Under the pieces are notes generated by a model. It was not told the origin of the DNA and searched no databases. It saw only the letters and a list, made by a program, of their open reading frames with translations. A DNA stretch of 64,000 nucleotides from Marinihelvus sp942491555 (lineage in GTDB: Bacteria; Pseudomonadota; Gammaproteobacteria; Xanthomonadales; SZUA-36), in the NCBI GenBank assembly GCA_942491555.1, contig CALOBN010000005.1:1116001-1180000 (forward strand), read 5' to 3'. The translations under genes and the position numbers were made by a program. Positions 43,680 to 53,318 of this stretch are shown here, piece after piece. The number at the start of each line of letters is the position of its first letter. The first letter of the stretch is position 1.

Positions 43680-46094
43680 ATGAGTCCACCGAGCAAGACC
43701 GGCAGCAAGAAAAAGACCGGAAGCAAGAAGACAAAAACAAGTCGTAAGCGCAGCGCATCCCCGGGCGCTGGCGGGGGCGGCCGGGCGCGCGGCAAAAAGG
43801 CCAGGCCCCGTCGTTCCCTGGCCGGGCGGATATTCCGGCTTGGGCTGATGCTGGCCGGCCTGGGTATCGGTCTGCTGGTGCCGTGGATGTTCTGGCTCAA
43901 TCACGTGGTGACCGCCGAGTTTGAAGGCCGCAAATGGGATCTGCCAAGCCGTGTCTATGCACGCCCCCTGAGTCTTTATGAAGGGCAGGCCCTGTCGCCG
44001 GAGTATCTCCGCCAGGAACTGCTGGCGGCCGCTTATGTTAAGTCTGACAGTGCTGACCGCGAAGGCTCCTGGTCCGTGGCCGGTGGGCGTTATGAGATCT
44101 TCCGGCGCGGATTCCGTTTTGAAGACGGGATCCAGCTGCCCCTGAAATTCAGGCTGGAGCTGAATAACGGTATCGTGACCCGCTTGTCCTCACCGGCCGG
44201 TGGCGGGGACCTGGGCCTGATTCGCCTGGATCCGGCCGAAATTGCATCCATTTACCCGCTGCATGATGAGGACCGCACGCTGGTATCCATGGATGAGGTG
44301 CCAGAGTTGCTGGTGACAGGACTACAGGCGGTGGAGGACCGCAGTTTCAAACATCATTACGGGGTCGACCCGCGCGGGATTGCCCGTGCGGCATGGGTCA
44401 ATCTGCGCGAAGGCGGAACCGTGCAGGGTGGCAGCACGCTGACCCAGCAGCTGGTTAAGAACTATTACCTGAGCAACGTCCAGTCTTTGCCGCGCAAGAT
44501 CAATGAGGCGCTGATGGCCTTGCTGCTGGAATGGCATTACAGCAAGGCGGAGATCCTCGAGGCCTACCTCAACGAGGTTTTTCTGGGCCAGCAGGGCAAC
44601 CATGCGATTCACGGTTTTGCGCGCGGCAGCCAGTATTATTTTGGCGCTCCGCTGAACCAGGTCCAGGCTCATCAGATCGCACTGCTGGTAGGTATCGTCA
44701 AGGGTGCATCCTTGTACAATCCGCGCCGCAATCCGGAGCGGGCGCTGGAGCGGCGTAACCAGGTGCTGGCCGTGTTCGGCGAAACCGGCCTGTTAACGGC
44801 CGGGGAAGTCAAAAATCTGCAGGGTATGCCGCTGGATGTCACGCCCACGCCATCCATATCCGGTAATCGTTTTCCGGCTTTCGTGGACCTGGTCAGGGAT
44901 CAGTTGCAGCGCGACTATCGTGAATCAGACCTGCGCAATGCCGGGCTGAGAATATTTACTACCCTGGCCCCCGCGGAGCAGGCGGCAGCGGAGGAGGCAG
45001 TTACCGGCGGGCTTGATGAATTGGCCAATGCGGGACTGCCATCCGATCTGCAGGCCGCAATTGTGCTGGCCGATGTCGACAGCGGCGAGGTGCGTGCCGT
45101 TGTCGGTGACCGCAACCCGGCGCGCAAAGGCTTTAACCGGGCATTGAACGCGCGTCGCCAGGTCGGATCCGTTATCAAACCGATTGTGTATCTGCTGGCC
45201 CTGGAGCACCCGGAACGTTACAGCTGGCTGAGCACGATCGAGGATGAACCCATTACCCTGCGCCAGGCCGATGGAACCCTCTGGTCCCCGTCAAATTACG
45301 ACAACCGTTCGCATGGCGAGGTGCGCTTGTTGGAAGCTATGACCCAGTCCTATAACCAGGCCACGGTGCGGCTGGGGATGAATATTGGTCTGGCGGAGTT
45401 TACTGGCAAGCTGGCCCAGCTGGGCATCGAGCAGGACATTCCATCGGTGCCCGCAACGCTGCTGGGGGCGGTTGAGCTCACCCCGATGGAGGTTACCCAG
45501 GTCTACCAGTCGCTCGCCGCGGGTGGTTTCAGTGTGCCCCTGCGTGCCGTGACCGCGGTGCAGACCGCACAGGGCGATGCGCTGAATCGTTACCCCCTGC
45601 GCTTGCGGCCCCTGGAGCGTCGCGACGCTGTTGCTGTGCTCAACTACGGCATGACCCGGGTCATCGCCGAGGGAACGGCGCGCGCTCTTCCGGGTCTGTT
45701 AAGGCAGGATGTGACCATCGCAGGCAAGACCGGCACCACCAATGAGCGCAGGGACAGCTGGTTTGTCGGCTATACTCGTGACCGCCTCGCGGTGGCCTGG
45801 GTTGGCCTGGATGATAATCGCCCGGCCGGGGTTACCGGCAGCAATGCCGCGCTGCGGGTCTGGGCTCGTTTGTTCCGCCAGTTGCCTTTGTTACCGGTAA
45901 GCAGGGATATGCCCGAAGGGGCGTACTGGACCTGGGTGGAGCGTGATCGTGCGCTGCTGAGCGCCAGCGGTTGCCCGGGTGCTGAGCAAATGCCGTTTGT
46001 CGAGGGTTCTGCGCCGGTTGATGCAAGCCCCTGCAAGGTTCGGGAAAGTGACAATGAAACATCGTTCTGGAGAAAATGGTTTGACCGTGATTAA
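43680..46094 (+). CDS. mrcB: penicillin-binding protein 1B (bifunctional)
   Basis: An 804-residue class A PBP. A Lys/Ser-rich cytoplasmic tail (1-45) precedes one membrane span at about 55-78. The glycosyltransferase domain has Glu219 in VEDRSFKHHYG and GGSTLTQQLVKNYYL. The transpeptidase has Ser497-x-x-Lys500 (SVIK), SYN (in TQSYNQAT) and KTGT (AGKTGTTNERRDSWFVGY). It polymerises and crosslinks peptidoglycan in the periplasm. AAGGAG precedes the ATG. First gene of a run with the TPR lipoprotein, yoaA and tsaB. Confidence 0.95.
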   Translation: MSPPSKTGSKKKTGSKKTKTSRKRSASPGAGGGGRARGKKARPRRSLAGRIFRLGLMLAGLGIGLLVPWMFWLNHVVTAEFEGRKWDLPSRVYARPLSLYEGQALSPEYLRQELLAAAYVKSDSADREGSWSVAGGRYEIFRRGFRFEDGIQLPLKFRLELNNGIVTRLSSPAGGGDLGLIRLDPAEIASIYPLHDEDRTLVSMDEVPELLVTGLQAVEDRSFKHHYGVDPRGIARAAWVNLREGGTVQGGSTLTQQLVKNYYLSNVQSLPRKINEALMALLLEWHYSKAEILEAYLNEVFLGQQGNHAIHGFARGSQYYFGAPLNQVQAHQIALLVGIVKGASLYNPRRNPERALERRNQVLAVFGETGLLTAGEVKNLQGMPLDVTPTPSISGNRFPAFVDLVRDQLQRDYRESDLRNAGLRIFTTLAPAEQAAAEEAVTGGLDELANAGLPSDLQAAIVLADVDSGEVRAVVGDRNPARKGFNRALNARRQVGSVIKPIVYLLALEHPERYSWLSTIEDEPITLRQADGTLWSPSNYDNRSHGEVRLLEAMTQSYNQATVRLGMNIGLAEFTGKLAQLGIEQDIPSVPATLLGAVELTPMEVTQVYQSLAAGGFSVPLRAVTAVQTAQGDALNRYPLRLRPLERRDAVAVLNYGMTRVIAEGTARALPGLLRQDVTIAGKTGTTNERRDSWFVGYTRDRLAVAWVGLDDNRPAGVTGSNAALRVWARLFRQLPLLPVSRDMPEGAYWTWVERDRALLSASGCPGAEQMPFVEGSAPVDASPCKVRESDNETSFWRKWFDRD

Positions 46095-46671
46095 GGCCCG
46101 GGTGATAAAAGAGGTAAGGACCCGCCTCGTAACAAGCTGGTTTTCAATAAAGGGATTCGCAAAGGTCAGAGCCGCGACCGGCAGAGTGTTGCCAACGCTC
46201 ATCGCCGTGACCCTGCTGTCTGCTTGTGCCAGCCAGCCGCCAGCACCGATTGAGGAGCGCGAGCTTGAGGAACGGGTCCGCACCCCGGCACGTGAAGAGT
46301 CCGCCGGTGTGCAGGTATACCCGCTGAAAAACCCGGCGGTTGCCGAGCTCACAGCCCAGGCAAAGCAGGCGGAAGCGGACGGAGACCTGGGCCAGGCCTC
46401 GATACTGCTGGAGCGAGCCATGCGCATTCAGCCGCGCGACCCGGAGCTGTTGCAACAGATGGCCGAGGTCCAGTTGCAGCGCGGCGAATACAGCCAGGCG
46501 ATCAGTTTTGCGACCCGCTCCCATGACATTGGTCCGCGGGTCGGGGAACTGTGTGCGCGCAACTGGCGCACCATGAGTGTCGCCTACGAGCGCCTCGGTG
46601 AAGTGGGTGAAGCGAACCTGGCGCAAGACCGGTCGCAACAATGCATGGTCACCCGGCCAACCGGTCTCTGA
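46054..46671 (+). CDS. TPR-containing lipoprotein, partner gene of mrcB
   Basis: About 205 residues from ATG 46054, overlapping the mrcB end by 41 nt. TTG 46081 (GGAG 8 nt upstream) or GTG 46102 would give a more usual signal length. A lipobox LLSAC at about 55-58 after a hydrophobic stretch predicts an outer-membrane-directed lipoprotein. Tetratricopeptide helices follow (AKQAEADGDLGQASILLERAMRIQPRDPELLQQMAEVQLQRGEY in part). Being downstream of and overlapping PBP1B, it may be an LpoB-like or other PBP cofactor, though it has no LpoB similarity I can see. Confidence 0.75.
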   Translation: MKHRSGENGLTVIKARVIKEVRTRLVTSWFSIKGFAKVRAATGRVLPTLIAVTLLSACASQPPAPIEERELEERVRTPAREESAGVQVYPLKNPAVAELTAQAKQAEADGDLGQASILLERAMRIQPRDPELLQQMAEVQLQRGEYSQAISFATRSHDIGPRVGELCARNWRTMSVAYERLGEVGEANLAQDRSQQCMVTRPTGL

Positions 46672-46691
46672 GCCGGAATGAAGCGGCGGGA

Positions 46692-48677
46692 ATGAGTAAG
46701 GACAGGCTGGACGCGGGGCGTTTCCTCGGCGAGGACAGCCCCCTGGCGAAAACCCTGCCGGGCTTTCAGCCCCGCCAGGAACAACGCGAACTGGCCGATG
46801 CCGTTGCCGCCTGCCTGGCGGATGGTGGTTCATTGGTTGCCGAAGCCGGGACCGGCACGGGCAAGACGCTGGCCTACCTGGTGCCGGTGCTGTTGTCCGG
46901 TTTGCGCACGATCATTTCCACGGGCACCAAAACACTTCAGGACCAACTGTTTTTTCGTGACCTGCCAATGGTGCTCGAAGCGCTCGATGTCAGCGCCGAC
47001 ATCGCCTTGCTTAAGGGTCGCGCCAACTATCTGTGTTTGCACCGCATGGAGCAGGCGCGGCGCGAAGGTGAATACCCGACGCGCGAGGCAATCAGCGAAC
47101 TGGAGGCGGTGCAGGCCTGGGCGTCGCGTACCCGCGATGGTGACTTGTCCGTTGCTAATGTTCTTCCTGATGACAGCGCTGTGTGGCCCATGGTTACCAG
47201 CACCAATGACAATTGCCTGGGGAACAAGTGTCCCGATTTTGAGGACTGTCATGTGCTCAAGGCGCGGCGCCGTGCGCAGGAAGCGGATGTGGTGGTGGTC
47301 AATCATCACCTGCTGTTCGCAGATATGGCGATTAAACAGCGAGGCTTCGGTGAGGTGCTGCCGGGTGCCGAAGCCTTCGTAGTGGACGAAGCCCATCAGG
47401 CACCGGAGCTGGCCTCGCGGTTTTTCAGCGTCAGCCTTACCCGCCGCCGGATTGAAGACCTGATGCGCGATATTCAGGCCGAGGCAGCGGAAATACCCGG
47501 TGCGCTCGGCGGCCTGCGCGAGCCCGTTGATGCCTGCCGCCAGGCGCTGCGTGAACTCCAGGCGGCCATGGCGGAGCGTCTGGGGGACCGGGGCACATGG
47601 CAGCAGGTTATCGAGCACGAATCCCTGCGCCTCGCGCTGCAAAAACTTGACCAGGCCGTGGCAGACCTCGAGGCGCCACTGCTTGCGCTGGAAGGTGTCA
47701 GCCGCGGGCTTGATGGCTGCCGCGAACGGCGAGCCGAACTCGCGGCCCTGTTTGACCTCCTGGACAGTGCGTCGGGTAGCGGCACGGTGCGTTGGTTTGA
47801 GCGCAAAGGGCGCGGATTCGGCCTGCACGTTACGCCGCTGGATGTGTCCGAGGTTTTCCAGCAATACCGGGACGAACTGGATGCGGCCTGGGTGTTCACC
47901 TCGGCCACGCTCTCGGTGGGCGGGGATTTCTCGCACTTTACACGCGAGATGGGTTTGAGTTCGGCGCAGACACTGTGTCTGGACTCGCCCTTCGACTATC
48001 CCAACAACGCCTTGCTGTGGCTGCCTGAACTGCCGGTTGAGCCGCGTGATCCTTCCTATATCGCGGAGTTGATGACACAGCTGGTTCCGGTACTGCAGGC
48101 CAGCCGGGGGCGGGCCTTCCTGCTGTTTACCTCGCACCGTGCGCTGCAGGAGGCGTCCGCGTTACTGCGCGAACAGCTCAGCTACCCCTTGTTTGTACAG
48201 GGGGAGGCACCGCGCAGCCTGCTGCTGGATGCCTTCCGGGAATCGGGTGAAGGCATCCTTCTGGGCACTGCGAGCTTCTGGGAAGGCGTAGATGTTATCG
48301 GTGAGGCGCTGTCGCTGGTGGTGATTGACAAACTGCCCTTTGCCGCACCTGATGACCCCGTAATGGAAGCCCACGGTGAACGGCTGCGCACCGAAGGTGG
48401 CAATCCATTTATGCAACTGTCCCTGCCGCAAGCCGTGATCACGCTTAAGCAGGGTGCCGGGCGTCTCATCCGCGATGTTAATGACCGGGGTGTGCTGGCC
48501 ATTTGTGATCCGCGTTTGCGGACCCGGCGCTATGGTTCGGTGTTTCTGGACAGTCTGCCGCCCATGCGACGCGCGGACACGGTGCAGGACGTGGTGGATT
48601 TTTTTGAAGTGGCCGCGGAACTACCAGACTCCGATGCCAGCGCCGGTGACGATTCAAAGCGCGATGCAGCGGCATGA
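46692..48677 (+). CDS. yoaA: DinG-family iron-sulfur DNA helicase YoaA
   Basis: 661 residues from the ATG at 46692 (GCGGGA upstream). It is an XPD-like superfamily 2 helicase: motif I AGTGTGKTLAYLVP, the Fe-S cysteine set (NYLC, then NCLGNKCPDFEDC), DEAH in VDEAHQAPELASRF, and the C-terminal GTASFWEGVDVIGEALSLVVIDKLPF plus QGAGRLIRDVNDRG (the latter motif VI). YoaA in E. coli works with the clamp-loader chi subunit in repair of damaged forks. Same strand as mrcB and tsaB. Confidence 0.92.
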   Translation: MSKDRLDAGRFLGEDSPLAKTLPGFQPRQEQRELADAVAACLADGGSLVAEAGTGTGKTLAYLVPVLLSGLRTIISTGTKTLQDQLFFRDLPMVLEALDVSADIALLKGRANYLCLHRMEQARREGEYPTREAISELEAVQAWASRTRDGDLSVANVLPDDSAVWPMVTSTNDNCLGNKCPDFEDCHVLKARRRAQEADVVVVNHHLLFADMAIKQRGFGEVLPGAEAFVVDEAHQAPELASRFFSVSLTRRRIEDLMRDIQAEAAEIPGALGGLREPVDACRQALRELQAAMAERLGDRGTWQQVIEHESLRLALQKLDQAVADLEAPLLALEGVSRGLDGCRERRAELAALFDLLDSASGSGTVRWFERKGRGFGLHVTPLDVSEVFQQYRDELDAAWVFTSATLSVGGDFSHFTREMGLSSAQTLCLDSPFDYPNNALLWLPELPVEPRDPSYIAELMTQLVPVLQASRGRAFLLFTSHRALQEASALLREQLSYPLFVQGEAPRSLLLDAFRESGEGILLGTASFWEGVDVIGEALSLVVIDKLPFAAPDDPVMEAHGERLRTEGGNPFMQLSLPQAVITLKQGAGRLIRDVNDRGVLAICDPRLRTRRYGSVFLDSLPPMRRADTVQDVVDFFEVAAELPDSDASAGDDSKRDAAA

Positions 48678-48716
48678 AAGCCAATCGGGACAATTCATCG
48701 TGAACAGATCCGGCAC

Positions 48717-49385
48717 ATGAAGCTGCTGGCGATCGAATCCGCTTTCGAGGCCTGCTCAGCCGCCCTGTGGCTGGATGGAGCCTGCCTGGAGCGGTTCGCA
48801 CCCGGCCCCCGGGCGCATGCCGAAAATCTGCTGCCATTCGTGCACGAGCTATTGGATGAGTCCGGCACCCCGCTCAGCGGACTTGATGGCATTGCATTCA
48901 GCCGCGGACCCGGGAGTTTTACCAGCCTGCGTATCGGTATCGGTGTGGTGCAGGGGCTCGCATGGGGAGCTGATTTGCCGGTGGTGCCTGTGTCGTCTCT
49001 GCGTTGTGTGGCGCAGGCGGCAGTCGGGATGGGCGTTACGCAGGCCTGGGTGGCCATGGATGCGCGCATGGATGAGGTGTTCAGCGCTTGTTTTTCGGTC
49101 AAAGACGGGATCATGCATCCAGCGGGGGAGGAACGGGTTTGCGCGCCGCAGTCAGCGATTCCTGATGATTCTTTGTCGTGGAGTGCAGTGGGTAACGGCT
49201 TCGAGCGGTTCGAAACACTCAGCATGCTCCCCGTCAAGGACCGCTGGCCGGCGGTTGTTGCGCGGGCTGGCCATATTGTCCCGCTGGCCTTGTCAGATTG
49301 GGCGCTGGGTCTGGCGGTTTCCGCTGAGCAGGCACAACCGGTCTATCTGCGTAACCAGGTGGCGGACAAGCCAAAGCCCAGTTAA
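48717..49385 (+). CDS. tsaB: tRNA threonylcarbamoyladenosine biosynthesis protein TsaB
   Basis: A 222-residue ASKHA-fold protein, N-terminus LLAIESAFEACSAALW and the GIAFSRGPGSFTSLRIGIGVVQGLAWG segment that is the TsaB hallmark. It partners TsaD and TsaE in making t6A37 of ANN-decoding tRNAs. Forty bp after yoaA; the ribosome site is weak. Confidence 0.94.
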   Translation: MKLLAIESAFEACSAALWLDGACLERFAPGPRAHAENLLPFVHELLDESGTPLSGLDGIAFSRGPGSFTSLRIGIGVVQGLAWGADLPVVPVSSLRCVAQAAVGMGVTQAWVAMDARMDEVFSACFSVKDGIMHPAGEERVCAPQSAIPDDSLSWSAVGNGFERFETLSMLPVKDRWPAVVARAGHIVPLALSDWALGLAVSAEQAQPVYLRNQVADKPKPS

Positions 49386-49410
49386 AGCTCGCTGTATTGT
49401 GCGCGCCGCT

Positions 49411-51840
49411 TCAGCGGGTAAGGTTATCCATAAGCTTTACATAACGCGCCCCGATCGAACGCCAGTCAAGCGCCTCCGCTAACGCCCGTCCTTGTGCAGC
49501 TATGTCTTTGGCCATCACCTGATCTGAAGCCAGGGTCGCGATGGCATCGCTGAATTGGTCCCAGTCATTGCGAATCAGAGCGTGCACGCCGTCCGTTGCC
49601 GGAATGCCTTCAATGCCCTTGGCGGTGGCCACGACGGGCAGGCTGGCGGCAAAGTCGTCAATGATCTTCATGCGCGTCCCGCCGCCTTCGCGCAACGGCA
49701 CCACCGCGATGTCGGCGGCTTTTAGCCACGGTGGCACTTGCTCCACGCTGCCCGTGCAATGAATTCTTGGGTGTATGCCTGACGGCGGTTGATGGCCGAC
49801 TGCCAACACATGGGCCTCAATGCCACGCTGCTCAAGGCGTGGCAGGACCTCCTCGGCGAGCATCTGCAAGGCATCCCGGTTGGGTGGGTAGGCAAAAGTG
49901 CCGTGATAGACCAGCAGCAATGCCTGCTCCGGAATGGCGAAGGTGGCCCGTGCATCTGCCGCCGGGGCCTCGTCAAAAGCCTGCAGATCGATGCCATGGG
50001 GAATCGTATGCAGCAAACCGGGATGCACGCCGTCCGCTGCCAGTCTCTGACGGTCGTTGTCAGACACGCACACGACCGCTTGGCTGTGATTGCACAGATC
50101 AATTTCAATGGCCCGAAAACGCTCAAACTGCGCCCGCGTAAGCTCGGGAATCTGGGCTTTCAGCCGCGCATACTCAACGTTGTGTTGCACCAGCACGGTC
50201 GGTATGCCGAGCACCTCACCCGCCCGCTGGCAGGGTAGGGCATAGGCCGGAAACTCGGCCTGGAAGATACCAGCCCGGTGGCGGGTGGCAACCCACAGCA
50301 GTCGCCAGAAAAAACTGCCATCGCTCAGTGGTATATACAAAAACGCATTGCTCTCTGGAATATCCAGCGTGTAGTGGGTCAGTTTGACCAGCGCCAGGGG
50401 CCGGCTCAGCAGTTTCAGCCAGCCCGGCAGAGAACACTCGGTTCGCTCACCGTCCTGGAAGCGCCAATAGTGTGACCGGCTATGGGTGAGCAGCAGAACC
50501 TCCCGTCCATTGCGGGACAGGCCGCGCGCGGTCTCCACGATTTTGACCGCAGCGCCATGGTCGGTGGGGAACAGATCCTCGCGCGATAGCATTACGATGG
50601 CCTCGCCGGGCGTGTACTTCCCTTCGCCGGTCAGCCAGCGGTTCAGAATGATGCGGCGCACCAGGCGATAGCGGCGGGCCAGCCGGTCCCGAACCGGTGG
50701 CTTGCCCAACACCGGCGGTGCCGGATCGGGCACGCCATAGCCGGGCAAGCGGGCAGCACGCCGTGGCGATTCCAGCCAGCGCAGCAATGGCACAATCGCC
50801 TGCGCCGGGTCATGCCGTTCGCGGACCAGCTGCAGGGCATTGGCACTGGCCCGGGCAAGGTGTTCCGGATGTTGCAGAATGTTCTGCAGGACCGCAGAGA
50901 TATCCTCAGGTGAGTCCACCACCCAACCCGCGGCATAATTCCGGACTTCCTCCGCCATGGGCTGACCCGCACTGATCAGCAGGGGCAAACCGTGACGCAG
51001 AAAATCCAGCGAGCGGAAGGACTGGCTGAAGCGTCGCTCTATATGATCCTGGCCCAGCTCCAGGCCGATGTCTGCGCTCCTCAGGAACGCCGACCAGTCC
51101 CGATAGGGTGCCAGTGGCCGCTGGTCCGGCGAAGTTTCATTTGCTGCGAGAACAGACCCGGGCTCCTGCCAGCGATAAGCACCGCCGAACTTGACCAGCG
51201 CCAGTTGCGTGCCCTCCGGATCAAGCTCACGAATGGCCTGTTCGATGGCGGCCTGGTAATGAACATCCTGGCGCCAGGGCCAGCTGACCCCGCCTGAGAC
51301 CAGTTGCAGTGGCCTGGGGGCCGCGGATGAGGGCGCTTTCCCGGCGACCGGCTCACCGGCCAGGCCAACCACGCAAACCGGGTTTTCCTCGCGCAGGTCG
51401 AAACCCGCTTCCAGAAGCCAGAAGGAGAGCAGTTTTTCCTGCTCGCTGTTGCCCACCAGCAGCAGGTCACAGCGCGCCAGCGCCACGCGCAGGCGGCGCA
51501 GCATGCCGCCCACCTGGTCCGGGTTTTCAAACAGCACTTCCAGCGGCCGTGGCGCCAGAAAGTCGAGTATGACGGGCACCGGTGGATCAAAAGGCAGTAG
51601 TTCGAGAAGCTCCCAGTAGCTGACCAGGATGACGTCCGGAGACTCGCTCTGGATCAAGCCGCGTAGCTCATCAGCGGAACGAAATCCGCCGTTGTTACCG
51701 TCCCGGTCCAGCCACACTTGCTTAAGGTCATGACCGGCGGCCAGCAGGGATGTGTTGAGCTGATGGGTTCTTAGCGCATTGCCGGTAGCAAGCTGCCTCG
51801 CATTGAAGGGCGGTTCCTGGCTCAGGATCAGGATACGCAT
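49411..51840 (-). CDS. two-domain GT4 glycosyltransferase
   Basis: An 809-residue protein with two GT-B units. The first (about 1-375) begins MRILILSQEPPFNARQLATGNALRTHQLNTSLLAAGHDLKQ and ends with a LISAGQPMAEEVRNYAAGWVV nucleotide-sugar-type segment. A Pro/Arg linker is at about 375-405. The second (about 410-809) has SREDLFPTDHGAAVKIVETARGL, VYHGTFAYPPNRDALQMLAEE and PLREGGGTRMKIIDDFAASLPVVAT. Acceptor and sugar unknown. It is a relative of the glycosyltransferase at 39025-43476 in style, and both flank the mrcB-tsaB run on the opposite strand. It precedes mgtE's end by 16 bp. Confidence 0.85.
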   Translation of the reverse strand: MRILILSQEPPFNARQLATGNALRTHQLNTSLLAAGHDLKQVWLDRDGNNGGFRSADELRGLIQSESPDVILVSYWELLELLPFDPPVPVILDFLAPRPLEVLFENPDQVGGMLRRLRVALARCDLLLVGNSEQEKLLSFWLLEAGFDLREENPVCVVGLAGEPVAGKAPSSAAPRPLQLVSGGVSWPWRQDVHYQAAIEQAIRELDPEGTQLALVKFGGAYRWQEPGSVLAANETSPDQRPLAPYRDWSAFLRSADIGLELGQDHIERRFSQSFRSLDFLRHGLPLLISAGQPMAEEVRNYAAGWVVDSPEDISAVLQNILQHPEHLARASANALQLVRERHDPAQAIVPLLRWLESPRRAARLPGYGVPDPAPPVLGKPPVRDRLARRYRLVRRIILNRWLTGEGKYTPGEAIVMLSREDLFPTDHGAAVKIVETARGLSRNGREVLLLTHSRSHYWRFQDGERTECSLPGWLKLLSRPLALVKLTHYTLDIPESNAFLYIPLSDGSFFWRLLWVATRHRAGIFQAEFPAYALPCQRAGEVLGIPTVLVQHNVEYARLKAQIPELTRAQFERFRAIEIDLCNHSQAVVCVSDNDRQRLAADGVHPGLLHTIPHGIDLQAFDEAPAADARATFAIPEQALLLVYHGTFAYPPNRDALQMLAEEVLPRLEQRGIEAHVLAVGHQPPSGIHPRIHCTGSVEQVPPWLKAADIAVVPLREGGGTRMKIIDDFAASLPVVATAKGIEGIPATDGVHALIRNDWDQFSDAIATLASDQVMAKDIAAQGRALAEALDWRSIGARYVKLMDNLTR

Positions 51841-51856
51841 CAGCCCTGCTTACCGG

Positions 51857-53221
51857 TCAGGTGCCCAGAAGGATATAGGTAGCCAACCCGACAAAGGCGA
51901 GAATGCCAACCACATCGGTCACTGTTGTCAGTACAACGCCGCCCGCCAGGGCAGGGTCAATCGACATGCGCTTGAGCATAATGGGAACCAGGAAGCCGGC
52001 GATCGCACCCGCCAGTAAATTGGCGAGAATTGCGACGGCCATGACCACGCCAAGCTGGAAATTGCCGTACCAGAACCACGCGATCCCCGCGACGACAATC
52101 GAGAAAACGAGGCCGTTGAGGGCGCCTACGGCCAGCTCCTTGCGAAACAGCAAAGCCGTATTACCGGCATTAACCTGGCCGGTTGCCATGCCGCGGATCA
52201 TGATGGTGAGTGTCTGGGTGCCGGCAATGCCGCCCATGCTCATGACCACGGGAAACAGCACCGCGGTTGCAACAATCTGCTCCAGGGTGGGCTCAAAAGA
52301 GAACAGAACCATGGCAGCGAGCAGGGCGGTGATCAGGTTGACCCCCAGCCACAGCCAGCGCCGCACGGCCGTTTTCGCTACCGGCGCAAAGATGTCGGTC
52401 TCTTCATTCAGACCGGCCATGGTCAGCACCGCGTGTTCCGCCTCCTCGCGAATCACATCGACCACGTCATCAATGGTGATGAAGCCCACCAGTTTGTTGG
52501 TTTGGTCAATCACCGGCGCGGATACCAGGTCATGGCGTTCAAACTCCTGGGCAACCTGCAATGCGCTCATGTCTACAGGAATCACTGACGGCGGGGTCTG
52601 CATCAGCTCGGCGACGCTCAGGCCCGGATCTTCGGTGAGCAGATCGGACAAACGCAGACTGCCCTTGAAGCGACCGTCACGGCTGACCACAAACAGCTGA
52701 TCAAAGATGGCTGGCAGTTCTCCGCGTGCACGCAGGTAGCGCAGCACCACATCCAGGTTTACATCGGACCGGATGGTGATGACATTGGGGTCCATCAGAC
52801 CACCCGCCGAGTCCTCCGGGTAAGACAGGACATGTTCCAGCCGTTCCCGGTCCTGACGGGTCATTGATGTCAGGACTTCACGAATTACCGTGTCGGGGAG
52901 GTCATTGAGGATGTCGGCGAGATCGTCAATGTCCAGCACGCCAACGGCGGCGACCAGTTCATCCTCATCCATGTCGCGGATCAGCCCCGCGCGCACCTCG
53001 TCATTAACCTCGACGAGCACCTCGCCGTCCAGATCAACGTCCACCAGTTCCCACACCGCGAGGCGTTTGGCCGGCGGCAGTGATTCGAGCAAATCACCGA
53101 TCTCGGCCGGTGACAGGCTGTTGATCATCCGCTTTACCTGCGCGCGCGTGCCACTGTCCAGCACCTCGGAAAGCGAGTGCAGGTGGCGTGCGATCTTTTC
53201 TTCCATCACCGGTTCGCTCAT
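51857..53221 (-). CDS. mgtE: magnesium transporter MgtE
   Basis: A 454-residue channel: N-domain of helices (1-130), two CBS domains (about 135-255, with DPNVITIRSDVNLDVVLRYLR and DLVSAPVIDQTNKLVGFITIDDVVDVIREE), a linker helix and five membrane spans (about 285-454). The pore-region PALAGGVVLTTVTDVVG near the end carries the conserved Asp. Mg2+ binding to the cytoplasmic part closes the pore. Same strand as, and 97 bp downstream of, the PTS block. Confidence 0.93.
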   Translation of the reverse strand: MSEPVMEEKIARHLHSLSEVLDSGTRAQVKRMINSLSPAEIGDLLESLPPAKRLAVWELVDVDLDGEVLVEVNDEVRAGLIRDMDEDELVAAVGVLDIDDLADILNDLPDTVIREVLTSMTRQDRERLEHVLSYPEDSAGGLMDPNVITIRSDVNLDVVLRYLRARGELPAIFDQLFVVSRDGRFKGSLRLSDLLTEDPGLSVAELMQTPPSVIPVDMSALQVAQEFERHDLVSAPVIDQTNKLVGFITIDDVVDVIREEAEHAVLTMAGLNEETDIFAPVAKTAVRRWLWLGVNLITALLAAMVLFSFEPTLEQIVATAVLFPVVMSMGGIAGTQTLTIMIRGMATGQVNAGNTALLFRKELAVGALNGLVFSIVVAGIAWFWYGNFQLGVVMAVAILANLLAGAIAGFLVPIMLKRMSIDPALAGGVVLTTVTDVVGILAFVGLATYILLGT

Positions 53222-53318
53222 GCGCTCCCCCGTTTGGCGTGGCGTGGTGTTGCGGGCGCCTATTATCGGCTATGGGGCGTAGGGGTTAAAGCTTGGGTTT
53301 GTGGCGGGCTCTGAACGG

